Shown in pieces: positions 6,460-10,454 of a stretch of 10,454 nucleotides of DNA. A program made the translations under genes and the position numbers. Within the stretch, counting starts at the first letter, position 1, and each line of letters begins with the position of its first letter. Below the pieces are notes generated by a model. It was given only the letters and a program-made list of their open reading frames with translations. It ran no database searches and was not told the origin of the DNA. Source of the DNA: an uncultured Collinsella sp. (GTDB lineage Bacteria > Actinomycetota > Coriobacteriia > Coriobacteriales > Coriobacteriaceae); the NCBI GenBank assembly GCA_900761995.1, contig CAAFEY010000090.1, forward strand, positions 1 to 10,454. The letters run 5' to 3'.

Positions 6460-8349
6460 CTAAGCCTTGGCGGCCTCGGCGTCGACAGGAGCCTCGGCAG
6501 CAGCAGCGCGTCCATACTCGGCCTTGCCCATCTCGGACCACTCGGGCTCCTCGTCGGGCATGGAACCGGCCTCCTTGCCGAAGAACTCCTTGAGGCAGTT
6601 GACGGCGACGATGAGGCCCAGGACCATCAGCAGGACGGCGAAGACAAGCTGCAGGCCCTTGGTGGCGGCGACGGAGACGGCGGCCGTGGTGGCGGTAGCC
6701 GGGATGGTGCCGAAGAAGCCGTAAGCCTGGACAGCGGCCATGCAGCCCATGGCGCTCTGGACCAGCGAGGTGAAGGTGCAGCAGAGCAGGAAGACGACGG
6801 GCACGTAGAGCATCCAGCCCTTGCGGCCGGTGCACTTGCAGAACACGGCGAGGGTGATCATGGTCATGCCGCCAAGCAGCTGGTTGGAAGCACCAAAGAG
6901 CGGCCAGATGTTGGCATAGCCACCAAAAGCGAGGGCGAGACCGGGAAGCAGGGTAACGACCGTGGCGAACCAGGGGTTGCCGAGGACCTTCATGTAACCG
7001 GCCTTGGACTCGATGGCCAGGGCGTCGTTGGTCTGGGCAAAGAACTCGGAGAACGAAGTGCGGGCGATGCGGGCGACGGCGTCGAGTGAGGTCAGGGCCA
7101 GAGCGGAGACGTTCATGGTCATAAAGACGGTAGCGAGCGTGCCGTCAACACCGAAGGCCTGCATACCGCGGGAGATGCCAGCGGCGAAGATCTGGAACGG
7201 GGTGGAAGCGACACCGGCGTTGAGGGCGCCGGTGCCGGCGGTGTTCATGTCGGAGAACATGATGCCGGCGACGATGATGGCAAGGATGCCGACGAAGGAC
7301 TCGACGATCATGGCGCCGTAACCGACCTTGACGGCGTCCTGCTCCTTCTCGACCTGCTTAGAAGAGGTGCCGGAAGAAACGAGGCTGTGGAAACCGGAGA
7401 GAGCACCGCAAGCGACGGAGACGAACAGGACCGGGAACATCATGCCGGAGGCAGTGGAGAAGCCGGTGAAGACCGGAGCGGTGATAGTGGCCTGACAGTT
7501 GATGCCCAGGACGACGATGCCGAGGACAGCGCAGACGATCATGACGATCATCATGATGGAAGTGAGGTAGTCACGCGGGGTCTTGAGCATCTGGATGGGC
7601 ATAGCGCCAGCGAAGACAAGGTAGACCATGACGACGGCGAACCACTGGAACTTATCCAGGTAGACCGGGAACTGCATACCGACGGCGAACATGAGAACCA
7701 TGAGGACCACGCCGGTGACGAACTCGGCAGCGCCGGTGAGGTTGAACTTCTTCTGGGCCCAACCAAAGGCGATAGCGACGAAGGTGAACAGGATGGAGAT
7801 GGTACCAGCGCAGCCGGCGGCATAGGACTTGGTGAAGTCGATGGCACCGGTAGCAGCACCAGAAGCGTCAACGGCCGGGGTGAACATGAACGTCTTGCAG
7901 ACCATGTCGGTGAAAGCGGCGATGACGATGATGCAGAACAGCCAGCAGAACAGCAGGAACAGGCGACGGCCGGTCTTGCCGATGTACTTCTCGATGAGCT
8001 GAGCGAGCGACTTGCCGTTGTTCTTCATCGAAGCGTACAGGGCACCAAAGTCGTGGACGGCACCAAAGAAGATGCCGCCGACGAGGACCCAGAGCACGAC
8101 GGGCAGCCAGCCAAAAGCCATGGCGACGATCGTACCCGTAACAGGGCCAGCACCGCAGATCGAGCTGAACTGGTGCGAGAACGCGGTGAAAGCGGAGACG
8201 GGCGAGAAGCTCTTGCCGTCCTTCATGCGCTTGGCCGGCGTGAGGGCCTCTTTGTCAACGCCCCACTTGTTGGCCAGCCAGCGGCCGTAGCCCAGATAGC
8301 CACAGGCGAGCACCGCCGCGGCCACAACCATGAGCAAAACTCCGTTCAT
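6460..8349 (-). CDS. cstA: CstA-family carbon starvation transporter (pyruvate or peptide uptake)
   Basis: A 629-residue polytopic inner-membrane protein of the CstA/BtsT family (TC 2.A.114). Characterised relatives take up pyruvate and have been linked to peptide use under carbon limitation. Hydrophobic segments alternate with short loops along almost the full length. Family signatures are SFSPVSAFTAFSHQFSSICG (47-66) followed by AGPVTG, HDFGALYAS (99-107), SGFHSLVSSGTSSKQ (318-332), TSLDAVARIAR (420-430) and GASNQLLGG (486-494). The last 30 or so residues are a charged, Ala/Glu-rich cytosolic tail. The start is firm: AGGAGG (8357-8362) lies 7 nt before the ATG. Codon use is strongly biased, suggesting high expression. 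The gene is a single transcription unit with its own promoter, a long attenuator-like leader and a strong terminator. The leader peptide's Ile/Val codons favour a link to amino acid or peptide nutrition over pyruvate alone; that is inference. Family certain, substrate not. Confidence 0.93.
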   Translation of the reverse strand: MNGVLLMVVAAAVLACGYLGYGRWLANKWGVDKEALTPAKRMKDGKSFSPVSAFTAFSHQFSSICGAGPVTGTIVAMAFGWLPVVLWVLVGGIFFGAVHDFGALYASMKNNGKSLAQLIEKYIGKTGRRLFLLFCWLFCIIVIAAFTDMVCKTFMFTPAVDASGAATGAIDFTKSYAAGCAGTISILFTFVAIAFGWAQKKFNLTGAAEFVTGVVLMVLMFAVGMQFPVYLDKFQWFAVVMVYLVFAGAMPIQMLKTPRDYLTSIMMIVMIVCAVLGIVVLGINCQATITAPVFTGFSTASGMMFPVLFVSVACGALSGFHSLVSSGTSSKQVEKEQDAVKVGYGAMIVESFVGILAIIVAGIMFSDMNTAGTGALNAGVASTPFQIFAAGISRGMQAFGVDGTLATVFMTMNVSALALTSLDAVARIARTSFSEFFAQTNDALAIESKAGYMKVLGNPWFATVVTLLPGLALAFGGYANIWPLFGASNQLLGGMTMITLAVFCKCTGRKGWMLYVPVVFLLCCTFTSLVQSAMGCMAAVQAYGFFGTIPATATTAAVSVAATKGLQLVFAVLLMVLGLIVAVNCLKEFFGKEAGSMPDEEPEWSEMGKAEYGRAAAAEAPVDAEAAKA

Positions 8350-8384
8350 TACATTTCCTCCTCTAAAAAGAATTTCCTAGACAT

Positions 8385-8423
8385 AAAAAATGAGGGCCGT
8401 CGGCTGCGCTCGACGGCCCTCAT
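8385..8423 (-). terminator. Intrinsic terminator inside the cstA leader (putative attenuator)
   Basis: On the minus strand ATGAGGGCCGTCG (8411-8423) pairs perfectly with CGACGGCCCTCAT (8390-8402) across an 8-nt loop, followed directly by a T run (8385-8390). It ends 22 nt before the cstA Shine-Dalgarno and lies downstream of the promoter at 8591-8619. It must therefore be bypassed for cstA to be expressed from that promoter, which is the definition of a leader attenuator. Confidence 0.85.
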
Positions 8424-8512
8424 CTTCATCAGCCGCCCGTTATCGTACGGGCTAGCTGTATGTGCTAACCCGCATCAGATAATTACTACGCTGATAATGT
8501 TTAGCTGATGCG
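8424..8512 (-). promoter_or_regulatory. Competing hairpins in the cstA leader
   Basis: Several stems share sequence on the minus-strand RNA. CGCATCAG (8505-8512) pairs with CTGATGCG (8471-8478). CGGGTTAGC (8464-8472) pairs with GCTAGCCCG (8448-8456), with one G-U pair that would be a C-A mismatch on the other strand. GCCCGT (8447-8452) pairs with ACGGGC (8435-8440), which excludes the previous stem. CATCAGC (8504-8510) can alternatively pair with GCTGATG (8427-8433), next to the terminator. Mutually exclusive stems between a leader ORF and a terminator suggest switching. No folding energies were computed. Confidence 0.55.
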
Positions 8513-8519
8513 TGAACAT
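8475..8519 (-). CDS. Putative leader peptide of cstA, MFTHQLNIISVVII
   Basis: A 14-codon ORF from ATG (8517-8519) to TGA (8475-8477), preceded by AGAGGA about 10 nt upstream. An in-frame ATG at 8541-8543 would give a 22-residue version (MIEEDFLD + the same) but lacks a clear Shine-Dalgarno. The last seven sense codons are ATT ATC AGC GTA GTA ATT ATC, so six of seven encode Ile or Val. Such end-loaded runs are typical of ribosome-stalling leader peptides that sense charged branched-chain tRNAs. It spans both halves of the hairpin 8471-8512 and is followed 51 nt later by the terminator. There is no experimental proof of translation. Confidence 0.6.
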   Translation of the reverse strand: MFTHQLNIISVVII

Positions 8520-8543
8520 GTCTAAGAAATCCTCTTCAATCAT

Positions 8544-8572
8544 GATGTGAACGATCCGTGCGTGTTCACATC
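8544..8572 (-). promoter_or_regulatory. First hairpin of the cstA leader
   Basis: GATGTGAAC and GTTCACATC (8564-8572 and 8544-8552) form a perfect 9-bp stem with an 11-nt loop, about 12 nt after the expected transcription start. The GTGAACA part could instead pair with TGTTCAC at 8512-8518, which overlaps the leader-peptide start codon. The hairpin could therefore influence initiation of the leader peptide. Confidence 0.5.
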
Positions 8573-8590
8573 CCCCAGTGGTTGAAAAGG

Positions 8591-8619
8591 AGTATGAAAC
8601 TTTAGTTACCTAAAGTCAA
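8591..8619 (-). promoter_or_regulatory. Predicted cstA promoter
   Basis: On the minus strand TTGACT (8614-8619) and CATACT (8591-8596) are separated by exactly 17 nt, close to the sigma70 consensus. Initiation near 8584 gives a 5' leader of about 235 nt before the cstA ATG. The surrounding sequence is AT-rich. Confidence 0.75.
8599..8616. promoter_or_regulatory. 18-bp operator-like dyad between the -35 and -10 boxes of cstA
   Basis: ACTTTAG (8599-8605) and CTAAAGT (8610-8616) are perfect inverted repeats with a 4-nt centre. They fill the spacer and overlap the -35 box. A dimeric repressor bound here would block RNA polymerase. No regulator gene is visible in the window, so the binding protein is unknown. 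Confidence 0.5.
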
Positions 8620-8736
8620 CGCAAATTTGTAATGAATTTTCAACTTTTTTGGATTTCTCGGTATAAAACGCCACTGATCTCGGACTTTACCGAACGACAG
8701 TTTTTGCTTGAGAGATGCCCCTGAGAGCCGCGGGAG

Positions 8737-8861
8737 CCGGACGGAGGGGCCGGATATAAGGTTTATCGCGAGTTCCGCACGCAAAGAAGGCCACTTAATG
8801 TGGCCTTCGTCTTGCGCAGGACTGTAGAGCAGGAAACCTTATATCCGGCCCCTCCGCCCGG
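8737..8861. repeat. Palindromic structured element, copy 2
   Basis: Arms 8742-8764 and 8834-8856 are complementary at all 23 positions; beyond one mismatch, four more pairs (8737-8740 with 8858-8861) extend the stem. The arm sequence differs from that of copy 1 except for the inner GGTTT/AAACC. The 69-nt core (8765-8833) matches copy 1 at 63 positions. In the core, G-C becomes A-T in the inner stem and C-G becomes A-T in the flanking stem, so pairing is kept. The element ends 17 nt beyond the stop codon of the RimI-TsaD gene, the same placement and orientation as copy 1. Confidence 0.8.
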
Positions 8862-8878
8862 GGACCGCGCCGTACCAG

Positions 8879-10454
8879 CTACAGCGTCATGTTTGGATCG
8901 GCGTCGACGTCGAACGGCGAGATTTCACCTCGGTCGAATTTACGGCGAGCGACCTCCGCGATCATGGCTGCGTTATCGGTACAGGCAGACAGGGGCGGCA
9001 CCGTCACGCGAATACCCTGACGTCCAAGCTTCTTGATCATCATCTCGCGCAGATGCGGGTTGGCCGAGACGCCGCCACCGATGCAGTATTCCTTGCATCC
9101 GGTAGCGTGCAGTGCGTTTTTGGCCTTCTTGTACTGCACGTCAAAGACAGCTGCCTCAAACGAAGCTGCCAGATCGGGCAGGTGAATCGTGCGCCCGGCC
9201 TTGGTCTCCTGTTCAATGTAGAGCGTCACGGCCGTTTTAAGACCCGAAAGCGAGAAACGATAGTCTCCCCTGCTGTTAAGCGCACGGGGGAAATCGATCG
9301 CGCGGGGATTGCCCGTCTCGGCCAGCTTGGAGATGATGGGGCCACCGGGATAGCCCAGACCCAACGCCTTGGCTACCTTGTCGAAGGCCTCGCCCACAGC
9401 ATCGTCGAGTGTCTCACCGAGCACCTCGTAGTCGCCCCACGCCTTCACGTGCACGAGCATGGTGTGCCCGCCCGAGACAAGCGTGAAGATGAACGGCGGC
9501 TTGAGGTCGGGCTGCGCCAGCAAGTTGGCAAACAGATGACCCTCAAGATGGTTGATGCACACGAGCGGCTTGCCAGCAGCGTAGGCAAAGCCCTTGGCGA
9601 AGGCGACGCCAACCACGAGCGCGCCCACCAGGCCCGGACCCTGTGTCACGCCCACGGCGGCAAGCTCGCTGGGGGCAATGGCTCCATCCTCAAGACCAAG
9701 CGATGCTGCGGCATCTTCGAGCGCCGCATCCACGACACTCACGATCACCTCAACGTGCTTGCGCGAGGCGATCTCGGGCACCACGCCGCCAAAGCGGGCA
9801 TGAAAATCAATCTGTGTCGACACCTGGTTGGCCAGCATATTGCCATCCGCATCGATAATCGCCACGGCCGTCTCGTCGCAGGAACTCTCGATAGCGAGCA
9901 CCAGGCGGCGGCGCTCAATTTCGGCGCGCTCCCCCTCGGAGCGCCCAGGCGCAGGCAGCGGCCATACGCGTTGCTCGGCTGCCGTCGGCTCGGGCGAGGC
10001 GTTATCGACCGGAAGTACGAGGGGAAGTGGGGCCGTCATGACGATGGCGTCTTTGCCGACACCGTAGTAGCCACGACGACGACCCACCTCGGTAAAGCCC
10101 AGAGCGGCATAGAGCGCAATCGCGCCCTCGTTGCCGTCCTCGACCTCGAGCGAAGCCGTGGTGCAGCCGAGCATCTGGGCATCATAGCTCACATGCGACA
10201 GCAGCTTGCGGGCAATGCCCTCACGGCGATGTGCCGAGTCGACGGCGACATCCAGAATCTGCACATCACCGTCCACGACCATACCGCCGGCAAGGCCCAG
10301 CAGCTTGCCGTCGTCGTGTGCCACCCACCAACTACGCGGCGCAGCGACGTCCTCGCCCAGTTCGGACAGGAACATGCCCGGCGTCCACGCCTCGTGTCCG
10401 GCACCTTCAAAGCAGGCAGCCTCTAGCGCGCTCGCGCCCTCGGCATCCGCCGCG
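8879..10454 (-). CDS. tsaD: RimI acetyltransferase - TsaD fusion (t6A37 tRNA modification), 5' end beyond window
   Basis: Numbered from an in-frame ATG at 10375. Residues about 1-115 are the main part of a GNAT domain of RimI type: WWVAHDDGKLLGLAGG, the acetyl-CoA loop RREGIARKLL (50-59), LEVEDGNEGAIALYAALGF and RRGYY. A Pro/Glu-rich linker (116-155) leads to a full TsaD: LAIESSCDETA (160-170), the metal-binding HLEGH (H276, H280), SGGHTML, DDAVGEAFDKVAKALGLGYP, FSLSGLKTAV, GGGVSANPHLR (433-443) and CTDNAAM (D467). TsaD transfers threonylcarbamoyl to A37 of tRNAs reading ANN codons; RimI acetylates the N-terminus of ribosomal protein S18. The frame stays open above 10375 with typical RimI start residues (ALEAACFEGAGHEAWTPGM), so the gene begins outside the window, perhaps fused to TsaB as well. 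The two activities are neighbours in many genomes; here they are one polypeptide. The call is firm. Confidence 0.95.
   Translation of the reverse strand, partial: AADAEGASALEAACFEGAGHEAWTPGMFLSELGEDVAAPRSWWVAHDDGKLLGLAGGMVVDGDVQILDVAVDSAHRREGIARKLLSHVSYDAQMLGCTTASLEVEDGNEGAIALYAALGFTEVGRRRGYYGVGKDAIVMTAPLPLVLPVDNASPEPTAAEQRVWPLPAPGRSEGERAEIERRRLVLAIESSCDETAVAIIDADGNMLANQVSTQIDFHARFGGVVPEIASRKHVEVIVSVVDAALEDAAASLGLEDGAIAPSELAAVGVTQGPGLVGALVVGVAFAKGFAYAAGKPLVCINHLEGHLFANLLAQPDLKPPFIFTLVSGGHTMLVHVKAWGDYEVLGETLDDAVGEAFDKVAKALGLGYPGGPIISKLAETGNPRAIDFPRALNSRGDYRFSLSGLKTAVTLYIEQETKAGRTIHLPDLAASFEAAVFDVQYKKAKNALHATGCKEYCIGGGVSANPHLREMMIKKLGRQGIRVTVPPLSACTDNAAMIAEVARRKFDRGEISPFDVDADPNMTL

Noticed and set aside
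5596..7089. 497-codon plus-strand frame
   Set aside because: Overlaps the JetD-like gene, the cstA terminator and the end of cstA in antisense; no family motif or ribosome binding site.
7387..8508. 373-codon open frame on the plus strand, opposite cstA
   Set aside because: Product is a highly acidic, His/Asp/Gly-rich sequence with no domain. It mirrors the strongly biased codons of cstA on the other strand and runs through the cstA leader and promoter.
9053..10426. 457-codon plus-strand frame opposite tsaD
   Set aside because: Antisense shadow of a clearly conserved RimI-TsaD gene in GC-rich DNA; composition is random-like.

Overview
The window looks like chromosomal DNA from a high-GC, gut-type actinobacterium of the class Coriobacteriia. 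Collinsella or a close relative is my best guess, from codon use, the RimI-TsaD fusion and general familiarity with the family proteins. No 16S or database search backs this, so the taxonomy is inference.

Left part (1-3094, plus strand). It holds the C-terminal part of a HAD-IIB (Cof-type) phosphatase whose frame is open at the left edge, then a polyprenyl diphosphate synthase, then a protein with two peptidoglycan-binding domains and no visible export signal. A promoter embedded in the end of that gene drives a tRNA-Gln(UUG), which is closed by an intrinsic terminator.

Repeat-rich gap (3208-4083). About 880 bases hold no credible gene but are packed with repeats. In order: a two-copy GC-rich block flanking a 16-base copy of the tRNA-Gln 3' end; a REP-like 23-bp inverted repeat; a 230-bp AT-rich segment bounded by 30-bp inverted repeats; a 10-bp hairpin; and a 133-bp palindromic element (copy 1 of a structured family).

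Right part (4084-10454, minus strand). The order along the plus coordinate is: a protein with a long disordered middle and a C-terminal JetD/DUF2220 Toprim-like domain; a strong terminator; a CstA-family transporter; a long cstA leader; copy 2 of the palindromic element; and the end of a RimI-TsaD fusion (t6A tRNA modification) whose start lies beyond the right edge.

The two strongest non-gene signals are these. (1) The cstA leader of about 235 nt contains a promoter with an 18-bp dyad, a 14-codon leader ORF ending Asn-Ile-Ile-Ser-Val-Val-Ile-Ile-stop, competing hairpins and an intrinsic terminator 22 nt before the ribosome binding site. This is the layout of a branched-chain amino acid attenuator in front of a putative peptide or pyruvate transporter. 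(2) Two copies of an element sit 5-17 nt downstream of stop codons. They share a nearly identical 69-nt core but have long arms that differ in sequence and are perfectly self-complementary in each copy. Two compensatory base-pair changes lie inside the core. This is the pattern of a conserved folded element rather than a random repeat.
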